48,646 nucleotides of DNA from Schinkia azotoformans LMG 9581 (GCF_000307855.1 NZ_AJLR01000046.1:1-48646); one strand, 5' to 3'. Shown: positions 8,669 through 15,901, numbered from the stretch's first letter. Notes: a model not told the origin generated them from the sequence alone. Made by a program: numbers and translations.

Positions 8669-8794
8669 ATGGATCTTCACCCATTAAATGATAATAATAC
8701 CCAAGAAGCACTAGAAGGTCTTCTGAAAGCTGTTGAAAAATCAGTTAAAGAAGATGAAGAAAAGAAAAAACAACAAAATGTTAAAAAGGAATAA
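8669..8794 (+). CDS. 41-aa charged protein after the MuF gene (possible immunity protein)
   Basis: ATG 8669 lies 5 bases after the MuF stop and shares the AAAGGAGG that overlaps the end of that gene, so the two are translated together. The product is a single predicted amphipathic helix with an acidic then Lys/Gln-rich tail. It ends at a hairpin terminator, making it the last gene of this transcript block. Its place behind a toxin-like C-terminal domain fits an immunity gene, but it is very short and could be a head-associated peptide. Confidence 0.6.
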   Translation: MDLHPLNDNNTQEALEGLLKAVEKSVKEDEEKKKQQNVKKE

Positions 8795-8830
8795 AAAGCA
8801 CTTAACCAATCAAATGGTGGAGTGCTTTTT
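8793..8830 (+). terminator. rho-independent terminator inside the head operon
   Basis: AAAAAGCACT pairs with AGTGCTTTTT, with ACCA/TGGT continuing the stem, and a T-run follows. It may set the level of the packaging and MuF genes apart from the capsid genes. Confidence 0.75.
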
Positions 8831-8857
8831 ATTATGCTTTGAAAGTGTGGTGAGAAA

Positions 8858-9064
8858 ATGAATTCACAAATTGAAAATAACTTTATGTACCATTCACCGA
8901 AGGAAGGACAGCCAGAAAAATATACTGCTATTCGAGAAAAAGCTAAAGAGCTTGCTTATCTTATTGATGAAGTTTGTCCAAATAGCCGTGAAAAGTCAGT
9001 AGCTTTTACTAATTTAGAAACGGCAGTGATGTGGGCAAATGCTTCTATTGCACGTAACGAGTAA
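8858..9064 (+). CDS. Acb2/Tad1-hairpin-like cyclic nucleotide sponge (anti-CBASS/anti-Thoeris candidate)
   Basis: The 68-aa product has the two-helix layout of the Acb2/Tad1 hairpin family: an N-terminal arm (YHSPKEGQPEKYTAIREKAKEL), a short CPNSREKS turn and the C-terminal helix NLETAVMWANASIARNE, whose L-x-x-A-x-M-W-x-x-x-x-I-A-R pattern matches the conserved end of Acb2 proteins. Known members are phage proteins that form hexamers and sequester cyclic di- and trinucleotides, blocking CBASS and sometimes Thoeris immunity. ATG 8858 follows GTGGTGAGAAA. It sits alone between two non-coding gaps inside the head operon, a typical place for an accessory gene. Family call is from memory of the pattern. 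Confidence 0.82.
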   Translation: MNSQIENNFMYHSPKEGQPEKYTAIREKAKELAYLIDEVCPNSREKSVAFTNLETAVMWANASIARNE

Positions 9065-9161
9065 ATATTTTGTCTTTTTACCGCTATTGCAAACGTTAAA
9101 GAACAAAGGGAATACCTAACGTGTCATTGCATGTAAAAAGCGAATTAGGGGGTAAATAGGA

Positions 9162-9767
9162 ATGAATAAAGAGCAATTAATGGCTTTAGGTCTAACGGAA
9201 GAACAAGCCAATAAAATTATCGAAGGTTTCGGTCAGATGATACCTAAATCTCGTTTAGATGAAAAAATCAATGAGGCTAAGGAATTAAAAGATCAAATGG
9301 CTCAACGTGATAAGGATCTTACTGAACTAAAGAAAAAGGCCGAAGGAAATGAGGAGCTGCAGTCCAAATTCACTGATTTGGAAAAGAAGTACAAAGATGA
9401 TACGGCTGCTTATGAAGCTAAGATTAAGGAAACTCAAATGTCTAGCGCATTAAAGCTAGCTCTTGCTGGCAAGGTACATGATGCTGACCTTGTGGCCGGC
9501 CTTATTGACAAAACCAAAATTGAATTAGGTGAAGATGGCAACATCTCCAAAGGACTTGATGATCAGATTAAAACTCTGAAAGAATCGAAGTCCTTTTTGT
9601 TTACCGCGGAAACAAAGCCGAGTGGTATAAAAGGAGCTACGCCTCCTGGAGGAGATCCAACAATTCCACCAAACAACCCATCGGACAGTTTCGGCAAAAA
9701 GTTAGCTGAAGAAGCAGCAAAAGGAAATAAGGGATTAGAAGAAGCTCGAAAATCTTATTTTGAATAA
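9162..9767 (+). CDS. capsid scaffolding protein (phage GP20 family)
   Basis: Scaffold proteins guide capsid assembly and are then lost. The 201-aa product begins with the GP20-type NKEQLMALGLTEEQANKII, has a strong coiled coil (about residues 36-95, Lys/Glu heptads), a middle segment SALKLALAGKVHDADLVAGLID, and a disordered Pro/Gly-rich C-terminus (GATPPGGDPTIPPNNP). ATG 9162 follows TAGGGGGTAAATAGG. It lies directly before the decoration and capsid genes, the standard position. Confidence 0.9.
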   Translation: MNKEQLMALGLTEEQANKIIEGFGQMIPKSRLDEKINEAKELKDQMAQRDKDLTELKKKAEGNEELQSKFTDLEKKYKDDTAAYEAKIKETQMSSALKLALAGKVHDADLVAGLIDKTKIELGEDGNISKGLDDQIKTLKESKSFLFTAETKPSGIKGATPPGGDPTIPPNNPSDSFGKKLAEEAAKGNKGLEEARKSYFE

Positions 9768-9781
9768 GGAGGAAAAAACAA

Positions 9782-10141
9782 ATGAGTAAATTTGTAGAAA
9801 CAACCTACACGAATAAAAAAAGCATTTTAAAGTTTCCTGACCATTATGTGAATCTTACAGTTACAGTTAGCGACGCTGGCATTGTTGCAAATGCAGATGG
9901 CAAAAAGATTGTACCTGCAGGAACAATTATTGGTGGAGGATTCTTGGCAAGCGAGTCTGTGGCAGCTGTTAAAAAGAATGGGACCGGTGCCGAAGGTGTT
10001 TTATTCAATGACGTGGATGTAACTTATGGTCCTGCATCCGGCGCGGCCATGATTCATGGTTTTGTTGCACTTAATAAATTACCTGAAGCGCCAACAGCTG
10101 ACGCAATTGTAGCGTTAAAACAAATTACATTTTTGAAATAA
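9782..10141 (+). CDS. head decoration/stabilisation protein
   Basis: The 119-aa product is rich in beta-strand and small residues (VPAGTIIGGGF; GPASGAAMIHGFVALNKLP), which resembles lambda gpD-type decoration proteins that cap capsid three-fold sites. It lies between scaffold and major capsid, with AAGGAGGAAAAAAACA-type ribosome spacing before ATG 9782. Many siphophages and myophages have exactly this order. The specific decoration role is inferred from order and composition. Confidence 0.75.
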   Translation: MSKFVETTYTNKKSILKFPDHYVNLTVTVSDAGIVANADGKKIVPAGTIIGGGFLASESVAAVKKNGTGAEGVLFNDVDVTYGPASGAAMIHGFVALNKLPEAPTADAIVALKQITFLK

Positions 10142-10157
10142 GAAAGGATGAAGAAGA

Positions 10158-11207
10158 ATGCCAACAATTTTTGATTTAGTAAATGCAAAAGAAATTGCAA
10201 CTTATTATGAAAATAACCCATCAAATAAGGTACCGTACCTTGGAGCAACACTTTTTCCAGCGAAAAAACAATTAGGTTTAGATTTGTCATGGATTAAGGG
10301 AGCAAATGGGCTTCCAGTTGCTTTGACACCATCAGAATTCGATACTAAAGCAACAGTCCGTGACCGTATTGGCTTCAGTAAAGTGCAAACGGAGATGCCT
10401 TTCTTTCGCGAGTCAATGCGTATTGGTGAAAAGGATCGTCAAGAGCTTAATAGGCTTTTAGCTTCAAACCTTGATGGAGCCTATAAAACTATTATCAATA
10501 ACATTTACGATGATGTAACAACTTTAATTAAAGGTGCAGAAGTGCAGCCTGAACGCATGATCATGCAGCTGCTGTCCACAGGAAAAATTAAAATTACAGC
10601 TAATCGAGTTGATTTAGATTACAACTATCGTATGAAAGATGATCACAAGGAAATACTAACAGCCGGTGCCCAGTGGAGTGATTCTGATTCTACGCCAATT
10701 CAAGATATCTTGAACTGGATGGATACTGTGGAAGAAAACACAGGGGTACGACCAACGAATGCGATTATGACTCGTAAAACATTCGGCTATTTACTTGAGC
10801 ATAAGAGTATTCGTATTGATATGAATCCGTTAGGTGGGCAAAACATCATTATGACAGATTCCATGCTAAAACAATATTTATCTACTAAATTAGGTTTATC
10901 AGTCGCCATTTATAACAAGAAATATCGTGCGGAAGACGGAGCATTGTATAATTTCTATCCAGATGATCACTTTACACTGATTCCTGACGGTAATCTTGGA
11001 AATACGTATTATGGAACAACTCCGGAGGAATCTGATTTAATGACGGGTGCTACTAAAGCCGATGTATCGATTGTTAATACAGGTGTTGCGGTTACTTCCG
11101 TGAAAGAAGAACACCCAGTAAATGTGATGTCCATTGTCAGCATGATTACATTACCAAGCTTTGAAACTATGGATAATATTTTCATAGCGAAAGTTGCAGG
11201 AAACTAA
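10158..11207 (+). CDS. major capsid protein (phage capsid E family)
   Basis: This 349-aa protein would form the icosahedral shell. It starts PTIFDLVNAKEIATYYE and carries the capsid E features: LFPAKKQLGLDLSWIKG (about residues 32-50), the SEFDTKATVRDRIGF strand, PFFRESMRIGEKDRQEL, and a C-terminal DDHFTLIPDGNLGNTYYGTTPEE segment with conserved Asp and Tyr. ATG 10158 follows AAAGGATGAAGAAGA. No cleavable pro-domain is evident, in keeping with a separate scaffold gene upstream. Confidence 0.92.
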   Translation: MPTIFDLVNAKEIATYYENNPSNKVPYLGATLFPAKKQLGLDLSWIKGANGLPVALTPSEFDTKATVRDRIGFSKVQTEMPFFRESMRIGEKDRQELNRLLASNLDGAYKTIINNIYDDVTTLIKGAEVQPERMIMQLLSTGKIKITANRVDLDYNYRMKDDHKEILTAGAQWSDSDSTPIQDILNWMDTVEENTGVRPTNAIMTRKTFGYLLEHKSIRIDMNPLGGQNIIMTDSMLKQYLSTKLGLSVAIYNKKYRAEDGALYNFYPDDHFTLIPDGNLGNTYYGTTPEESDLMTGATKADVSIVNTGVAVTSVKEEHPVNVMSIVSMITLPSFETMDNIFIAKVAGN

Positions 11208-11248
11208 GGAGAGAGGAGCTCTCCTTTTATTAGTAGGAGGTGTTTTCA

Positions 11249-11431
11249 GTGGCTGATGAAAAACCAATTAAAAAGACGACAGCTAAAAAAGAAGTAAAGA
11301 AAATAATTTTTACTGAGAATATAAAGCATAATCAACATCGCTATAAAAAAGGCGAATCGGCAGAAGTGTCATTGGTTGATTATGAATTGCTTTTAAAAGC
11401 GCAGGTCATTCAAACAGAAACAGGTGATTGA
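11249..11431 (+). CDS. small YqbF-like head protein (60 aa)
   Basis: GTG 11249 is chosen because TAGGAGG ends 8 bases before it; an earlier GTG at 11240 overlaps that site. The N-terminal 20 residues are Lys-rich and disordered; the rest (FTENIKHNQHRYKKGESAEVS, then LLLKAQVIQ) matches the YqbF-type domain that follows the capsid gene in the B. subtilis skin element. Its role is unknown, perhaps in head completion. It overlaps the start region of the next gene. Confidence 0.72.
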   Translation: MADEKPIKKTTAKKEVKKIIFTENIKHNQHRYKKGESAEVSLVDYELLLKAQVIQTETGD

Positions 11432-11432
11432 T

Positions 11433-11780
11433 GTGGGTGTTCTAGAAATTGTAAAGGCAAAATTACCTAACTCACAGCTCACGGATAATGCCTTACAAGT
11501 GTACATTGACGAGGTTAGTCAATCGATTAAGACTTATTGCAATCGTTCTGATATCCCTTCGGAGCTTGCCTTTGTTCACGCGAACATGATAGTTGACTTT
11601 ATTAACGGTGAAGAAAAGAAAGCGTCTCCTGATGATCATAGAGCAGTAACAGCTATTAAAGAAGGCGATGTTCAAGTTTCTTTTGGCGGAACAGTTTCCG
11701 CTATTGGTGAAGCTGCTGTTGAAAATCTGCTTCATAATTATAAAAGCCAGTTGAATAAATTTCGTAAATTGAGGCGGTAG
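11433..11780 (+). CDS. head-tail connector (YqbG/DUF3199-like)
   Basis: The protein has the helical bundle of phage head completion proteins: an N-terminal KAKLPNSQLTDNALQVYIDEV helix pair, an IKTYCNRSDIP turn and a C-terminal VSFGG then LLHNYKSQLNKFRKLRR. It probably extends the portal ring. GTG 11433 is preferred to GTG 11424 because AGGTGA lies 5 bases before it. It follows the YqbF-like gene and precedes YqbH-like, as in the skin element. Confidence 0.8.
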   Translation: MGVLEIVKAKLPNSQLTDNALQVYIDEVSQSIKTYCNRSDIPSELAFVHANMIVDFINGEEKKASPDDHRAVTAIKEGDVQVSFGGTVSAIGEAAVENLLHNYKSQLNKFRKLRR

Positions 11781-11781
11781 T

Positions 11782-12147
11782 ATGGATATTCGCAAGTTAA
11801 TGTCTAAAGCAAAAGCAGCTGCTGAATTTATGTACAATAAAACAGCCACCATCAAACGATCTGAGGAGTATACAAAAATGAATGGAGCCAATGGTATGGA
11901 TTGGGTTGTTAAATACACGAACGTGCCTTGTCGCTTATCCTCTACCGGTATGCAGTCGGTGAATAATACATCTCAAGGAGAAGCAAATGTAATTCAATAC
12001 GACTTGAAGATGTTTTTATCAAGTGAGTATGAATTAAAAGCCGGTGATTCCGTCATCGTCGATGGTGTTGAGTTTGAATCAGCTAAAGAGCCATTTGTAT
12101 ATATATCCCACCAAGAGGTTCTCATGAAGCGAAAGGGATACGCATAA
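11782..12147 (+). CDS. head-tail joining protein (YqbH/DUF3599-like)
   Basis: The 121-aa product begins with a short helix (AAAEFMYNKTATIKRS) and then alternates strands with a conserved VPCRLSS and LKAGDSVIVDGVEFES, the beta-barrel pattern of head-tail stoppers that close the portal channel after packaging. ATG 11782 follows GAGGCGGTAGT, one base after the previous stop. It overlaps the next ATG by one base (TAATG). Confidence 0.8.
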   Translation: MDIRKLMSKAKAAAEFMYNKTATIKRSEEYTKMNGANGMDWVVKYTNVPCRLSSTGMQSVNNTSQGEANVIQYDLKMFLSSEYELKAGDSVIVDGVEFESAKEPFVYISHQEVLMKRKGYA

Positions 12148-12545
12148 TGGGATTCGAATACAGCGAAATGAAGGCATTTAGGCGGCAAATTGCTGATTTA
12201 CGGAAAGCTTCCTACGATATACACATGAAAGTGGCTAAACGGATTGCGCTGCTGGCTATACGAAAAGTAAAGAAGATGACACCTGTTGATACAGGTGATT
12301 TACGTAATAGTTGGGAATTTTCAGTAATCAAAAGAGGTAACGACTATATTGTTACTATTTTTAACCCTAAAGAATATACGTCATTCGTAGAAAATGGTCA
12401 CCGTATAGTTGTCGCAGGGAAAACAGTAGGCTGGGTAGAAGGGCGGTTTATGTTAAAACTCACCGTGGATGAAATGGAACGAATTGCTCCCAACATGTGG
12501 AAAAAGGAAGTTGAAAAGGAGATGAGAAGAATCTTTGGTAACTAA
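12147..12545 (+). CDS. HK97 gp10-like tail completion protein (YqbI-like)
   Basis: The 132-aa protein contains the gp10 family core: ALLAIRKVKKMTPVDTGDLRNSW (TPVDTGxLRNS is the hallmark, about residues 45-60), followed by FNPKEYTSFVENGHRI with the conserved VENGH near residue 85. Proteins of this family sit at the head-tail interface. It is tightly coupled to both neighbours, overlapping the next gene by 11 bases. Confidence 0.9.
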   Translation: MGFEYSEMKAFRRQIADLRKASYDIHMKVAKRIALLAIRKVKKMTPVDTGDLRNSWEFSVIKRGNDYIVTIFNPKEYTSFVENGHRIVVAGKTVGWVEGRFMLKLTVDEMERIAPNMWKKEVEKEMRRIFGN

Positions 12546-12948
12546 TTTAAAAACACTCATCATCCAACAAATCAAAAGCGTATTTCCAAGTGCAAAAGTA
12601 TATGATGAGCCAGTGCAGCAGGGACTTCAAACACCTGCTTTTTTAGTTCTCATTATTAGTGATTCACAAGAACGAAAGTTGGGAGCAACGTCAGAGTGGG
12701 AATATGTTGTTAATATCACCTATTTCCCATCTGATTCCCGTAATACTTATTCCGAGAGTGATGACGTAAGCCGGGCATTCAAAATGAACTTCCGGTATAT
12801 CGGCAATCAGTTTCATGCTAATAAACTTACAGCGGAAAAACATGACGGCACACTTGTTATTACTTTTAACGTAAAGAAATTAGTTAGGGAAATCTTCGAT
12901 GAGACGAAGATGCAAACACTGCAATTTGGAGGTGTGTATAGTGAGTAA
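12535..12948 (+). CDS. tail terminator-like protein (YqbJ-like)
   Basis: The 137-aa product has the alpha/beta layout of tail terminators: an N-terminal helix (IQQIKSVFPSAKVYDEP), a QTPAFLVLIISDSQERKLG strand pair, and a WEYVVNITYFP strand with later TLVITFNVKKLV. Such proteins cap the tail tube end. TTG 12535 is set by AAGGAG about 12 bases upstream and lies inside the previous gene. The label rests on position before the sheath and on secondary structure. Confidence 0.75.
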   Translation: MVTNLKTLIIQQIKSVFPSAKVYDEPVQQGLQTPAFLVLIISDSQERKLGATSEWEYVVNITYFPSDSRNTYSESDDVSRAFKMNFRYIGNQFHANKLTAEKHDGTLVITFNVKKLVREIFDETKMQTLQFGGVYSE

Positions 12949-13147
12949 GGAACAGGAAGCAACGCCGCAAAAATTTAGTAAAGAGGCCTTTTTGGATGCC
13001 TCCAAAAGTACACAAGAAAGATTAATTTTACAAATCGTGCTACAAGATGATGTCTCTTATACAAAGGAAGATGTAGAAAAACTTGTTGGGGATTGGAAAA
13101 AGAAGCCTGTAGATGATTCGAAGAAGAGGGAGGCTAAAAAAGCATGA
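12941..13147 (+). CDS. small charged protein preceding the sheath gene (68 aa)
   Basis: GTG 12941 has TTTGGAGG 8 bases upstream; the frame is open earlier but lacks a ribosome site. The product is helical and charged, with a central FLDASKSTQERLILQIVLQDD and a Lys-rich end. Similar small ORFs stand directly before the sheath gene in PBSX/skin-type elements. It overlaps both neighbours, so it is surely translated in the tail operon. Function unknown. Confidence 0.75.
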   Translation: MSKEQEATPQKFSKEAFLDASKSTQERLILQIVLQDDVSYTKEDVEKLVGDWKKKPVDDSKKREAKKA

Positions 13148-14454
13148 GTGGAGGACAATGGGAAACACAGAATAAAGTGCGCCCAGGTGCGTATATCAAT
13201 TTTGAAACGAATGATTTAGTTGCTACCGGGCTTGATTCCCGCGGCACGGTTGTAGTACCAATTACTGTTGACTGGGGAGAAACTAAAAAATTTATTAAAG
13301 TTTCTCCTAATACAAAATTCACAGAGTTATTTGGTAAACCGCTGGGCGAGTTAAAGCCCATACAAGAAGCGTTTAAAGGAACAGGTAATGTTATTGTCTA
13401 CAATTTGAATGGCGAAGGTGAAAAGTCTAAAGCGATAATCAACTCATTCACAGCAATAGCCGTTCATGGAGGTTCTGATGGGAACAAAATTACGGTCATA
13501 GTTACCAAATCTTTAAATGGTGGAGCTACTATAAAAACTTATTATGATGGTAGTCAAGTAGATTCACAGGTAGTAGAAAAGGCTACCGAATTAACTGCGA
13601 ATGGTTTTGTTACATTTACAGGTGAGCTACCAGCTTCTGATGCAACTTTAAAGTTGACAGGTGGGAAGACGATAGCTGCCACGAATGAATCTTATTCGGA
13701 TCTTGCTTCTGGTTTGGATTCACAAATATTTAAAACCATCGCTATCGGAACTGATGACGATTCTATTAAGCTTTTGTTTACATTGAAAGTGAAACAGTGG
13801 AGGGAAAACGAAGGTAAAAATGTGCACTTCATCACCAACAATTACAATGCTGCCGACCATGAAGGAGTCGTTTCAGTATTAAATGGAATTTATGATGGTG
13901 CTGAATTAATTTCAGCTAAAGAGGCTGTTTACTGGCTAGGTGGGGCTTACGCGAACGCCATTACCAATTCCCTTACTTACGCACAATATCCAGGAGCAAC
14001 CGATTGCGAGCGACTGTCTCATGATGAAATTGTTAAAGCTTTGAAAGAAGGTCATATTGTCTTTACTTACAATGAAGGAGCAGATGGCATTGATCGTGTA
14101 GTAGTGGAACAAGATATTAATACGTTCCGTTCATTCACACCAAGAAAAAATCAAGATTTCCGTAAAGGAAAAATTGTTCGCCAAATGGACATCGTATCAA
14201 ATAATGTGCAGCATATTTATTCGCGCTTTTTCATTGGAAAAGTGGATAACAATGAAAATGGCCGAAACTTATTCAAAGGTCAAATTATGAAAGTAGTCCT
14301 TGACCCTTTGGTTAAAAGTGGGGCTATTGATCCGTATGACCCGAATGAGATTATAATCGCGCAGGGCGCAGAAAAAGATGCAGTTGCAGTGGATATGGGT
14401 CTTAAATTTGTGGATGCAATGGAAAAACTATACATGACTGTAAAATGTAAATAA
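13144..14454 (+). CDS. xkdK: contractile tail sheath protein (XkdK-like)
   Basis: The sheath surrounds the tail tube and contracts on infection; its presence makes this a myophage-type element. The 436-aa product begins SGGQWETQNKVRPGAYINFE, the XkdK-like opening, has VVVPITVDWGETKKFIKVS near residues 35-55, a variable middle, and the conserved C-terminal core AVYWLGGAYANAITNSLTYA, then VEQDINTFRSFTP, NVQHIYSRFFIGKVDNN and GAIDPYDPNEI. Length fits PBSX/skin sheaths. The ATG overlaps the previous stop. Confidence 0.95.
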   Translation: MSGGQWETQNKVRPGAYINFETNDLVATGLDSRGTVVVPITVDWGETKKFIKVSPNTKFTELFGKPLGELKPIQEAFKGTGNVIVYNLNGEGEKSKAIINSFTAIAVHGGSDGNKITVIVTKSLNGGATIKTYYDGSQVDSQVVEKATELTANGFVTFTGELPASDATLKLTGGKTIAATNESYSDLASGLDSQIFKTIAIGTDDDSIKLLFTLKVKQWRENEGKNVHFITNNYNAADHEGVVSVLNGIYDGAELISAKEAVYWLGGAYANAITNSLTYAQYPGATDCERLSHDEIVKALKEGHIVFTYNEGADGIDRVVVEQDINTFRSFTPRKNQDFRKGKIVRQMDIVSNNVQHIYSRFFIGKVDNNENGRNLFKGQIMKVVLDPLVKSGAIDPYDPNEIIIAQGAEKDAVAVDMGLKFVDAMEKLYMTVKCK

Positions 14455-14469
14455 CGGGGGGTGTGTTAA

Positions 14470-14931
14470 ATGAGCGATTTAAGAAATAGCGATTCCATAA
14501 GTGCAAAAGAAGGTGTCGTATATGTCACCATTGAGGGAAAAGTATACGAATATGCAGAAGTCGTTAGTTTAAAAGCTGAAATAAAATATATTAAAGCTGA
14601 TATAAAACGAGTCGGTAAACGTATGAAGGGTAGTAAAATTGTTGGGGCAGAGGGGACAGGCTCCATAAAGGTGGAATATCACCGCCCAGAAAATCGTGCA
14701 CTAGCTCTTGCGTATGTGAAAACAGGCAAGTCTCCAGTCATGGATGTTCAAGTCGTCAACGCAGATATTACAAGCCGTGCAGGAAAACAGACGGCTCTAT
14801 TAAAAGATGTTGTCCCAGATGGTGCTTTAATCGCACAAATCGATGGCGAATCTGATGATTTGTTATATGATGAATTCGATTTTACGTTCGATGATTTTGA
14901 CTTCTTAGATCAATTTAAAGTGATTGAATAA
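14470..14931 (+). CDS. xkdM: tail tube protein (XkdM-like)
   Basis: The 153-aa product is the inner tube subunit. It shows the XkdM pattern: EGVVYVTIEGKVYEYAEV at the start, KRVGKRMKGSKIVGAEGTGSI (about residues 48-68), YHRPENRALALAYVKTGK, and an acidic C-terminal FDFTFDDFDFLDQF. A GGGGGGTGTGTTAA ribosome site precedes ATG 14470. It follows the sheath directly, the invariant order in PBSX-type tails. Confidence 0.94.
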   Translation: MSDLRNSDSISAKEGVVYVTIEGKVYEYAEVVSLKAEIKYIKADIKRVGKRMKGSKIVGAEGTGSIKVEYHRPENRALALAYVKTGKSPVMDVQVVNADITSRAGKQTALLKDVVPDGALIAQIDGESDDLLYDEFDFTFDDFDFLDQFKVIE

Positions 14932-14950
14932 TAGAAAGGTGGAATAATAG

Positions 14951-15352
14951 ATGAGTAAATTCAAAGCATTTATGAAAGGTAATGTAAAAGAAGCTGAAAA
15001 CGCCTCGTTGAAACTTGATCGTTTTGGTGAGGCTATTATTTTGCGCCCTTTGTCAGCTGGTGAAGCTGATGCGATTAGTGATCGATGCTATAAAAATAAA
15101 GTTGGCAGGAAGGGAAAACAGGAACGTGTCTTTGATGCCGTTCGCTATAATCGTGAAATTTGCGTTGCATCGATGGTGCATCCTGATTTAAACGATTCAG
15201 ATTTACAGGACTCATATGGAGTACGCGGGTCTGATAATCTATACAACGAAATGTTTTATTTTGGTGAAGCAACGCAAATACTTGAAAAGGTTACCGAAAT
15301 CAGTGGTATTGACATTTCAATGGATGATGAAATCGAAGCAGCAAAAAACTAA
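14951..15352 (+). CDS. xkdN: tail assembly chaperone, short form (XkdN-like)
   Basis: The 133-aa product assists tape measure folding and tube polymerisation (lambda gpG analogue). It shows the XkdN-type layout: FKAFMKGNVKEAENASLKLD, then GEAIILRPLSAGEADAISDRC, and a helical C-terminus ending in DDEIEAAKN. ATG 14951 follows AAAGGTGGAATAATAG. Its last codons GCA AAA AAC TAA contain a slippery heptamer allowing a -1 shift into the next frame. Confidence 0.92.
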   Translation: MSKFKAFMKGNVKEAENASLKLDRFGEAIILRPLSAGEADAISDRCYKNKVGRKGKQERVFDAVRYNREICVASMVHPDLNDSDLQDSYGVRGSDNLYNEMFYFGEATQILEKVTEISGIDISMDDEIEAAKN

Positions 15353-15540
15353 TTGATGGAGGGGATGATGAGGTTGATAGTGAGGCACTATTCGCTCACA
15401 TTGCCCTCCACAGGTTTAATATCCGTCCTCGTGAATTCCTTGAGATGGAACAGAAAGAAAAAGCGTTTGTGATTGCTAGTATTAAAGTGGAACTTGAAAA
15501 AGAAAAGAAAGAACAAGATAGAATTAAGAATTCACGGTAA
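14951..15540 (+). CDS. tail assembly chaperone, -1 frameshift fusion form
   Basis: A -1 shift on A AAA AAC (15343-15349) skips the TAA at 15350-15352 and adds 63 codons, giving a 196-aa protein like lambda gpGT. The added part begins LIDGGDDEVDSEALFAHIALH, continues FNIRPREFLEMEQKEKAFVIA and ends in a Lys/Glu-rich helix, which is typical of the second chaperone domain. That segment has no good start of its own in frame. It sits immediately before the moron and tape measure gene. Confidence 0.8.
15343..15349 (+). promoter_or_regulatory. -1 programmed frameshift site A AAA AAC
   Basis: The heptamer is in the correct phase for the X XXY YYZ rule (GCA AAA AAC TAA in the zero frame), one of the strongest bacterial slippery sequences. 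The downstream -1 frame is open to TAA at 15538-15540. A clear stimulatory stem just downstream was not identified. Confidence 0.8.
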
Positions 15541-15558
15541 GATGTGTTATGATATAAT
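15531..15558 (+). promoter_or_regulatory. promoter of the antisense (antitoxin) RNA
   Basis: TTCACG (15531-15536), 16 bases, then perfect TATAAT (15553-15558) with the extended -10 TGn just before it. It overlaps the end of the chaperone frameshift ORF and points toward the type I toxin gene from its 3' side. Confidence 0.65.
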
Positions 15559-15564
15559 ATAATT

Positions 15565-15713
15565 AAGCATAAAATAAAAAGAGACCATAGGTGCGCTAAC
15601 ACCTATGGTCGAGTACAATAGCCGTCCCTCAAAGAGTGGCTGGCTCGAATTGGGTAATGAAATAGACCAATCCCTACAAGTTGTCTAGGCTCAAGGGAGG
15701 TCTATTTCTTTTT
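15565..15713 (+). ncRNA. putative type I antitoxin RNA (RatA/SR4-like arrangement)
   Basis: A transcript from the promoter at 15531 would start with a hairpin of arms GACCATAGGTG (15583-15593) and CACCTATGGTC (15600-15610), contain no good ORF, and stop at the AATAGACC/GGTCTATT terminator (15661-15713). Its 3' end overlaps the 3' end of the 27-codon toxin gene on the other strand. That tail-to-tail overlap is how txpA/RatA and bsrG/SR4 antitoxins act in B. subtilis. RNA boundaries are inferred. Confidence 0.65.
15661..15713. terminator. shared terminator of toxin mRNA and antitoxin RNA
   Basis: AATAGACC pairs with GGTCTATT and CCCT with AGGG. On the plus strand it is followed by TCTTTTT; on the minus strand by a weaker TTTCATT. 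It overlaps the toxin stop codon. Confidence 0.65.
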
Positions 15714-15785
15714 GTCGAGTGACAACATAGCAACAATCAGTAATCCGAATGTTAACATTAGCATTAATGCTTCAAATGTTGTCAT
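15702..15785 (-). CDS. small membrane toxin, putative holin-like toxin family (type I toxin-antitoxin)
   Basis: On the minus strand ATG 15785 follows AAAGGTGGTGATGTCC; an in-frame ATG at 15791 is also possible. The 27-aa product begins MTTFEALMLMLTFGLLIVAM, has one hydrophobic helix and ends in LDKKK. This is the standard pattern of the putative holin-like toxins (Hol_Tox type) found as type I toxins in Bacillus phages and chromosomes. It faces a convergent small RNA gene. Such toxins depolarise the membrane when the antitoxin is lost. Confidence 0.82.
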   Translation of the reverse strand: MTTFEALMLMLTFGLLIVAMLSLDKKK

Positions 15786-15860
15786 GGACATCACCACCTT
15801 TCAATCGGGGGAGTGAGTCAGACCGCCTTTGAGTGAGCCGATTCTATTGTACGAAGATTA

Positions 15861-15901
15861 TTATACCAAAACACTTCCAGAGAGGGGGTGTTTTGGTATA
15901 A
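15861..15901. promoter_or_regulatory. 14-base inverted repeat with mirrored extended -10 boxes
   Basis: TTATACCAAAACAC (15861-15874) and its exact complement (15888-15901) are 13 bases apart. Each arm reads TGGTATAA outward: minus strand TGGTATAAT toward the toxin, plus strand TGGTATAAA toward the DUF4352-type gene. This suggests a divergent promoter pair, or a regulator site covering both. No good -35 box is seen on either side. Confidence 0.45.
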
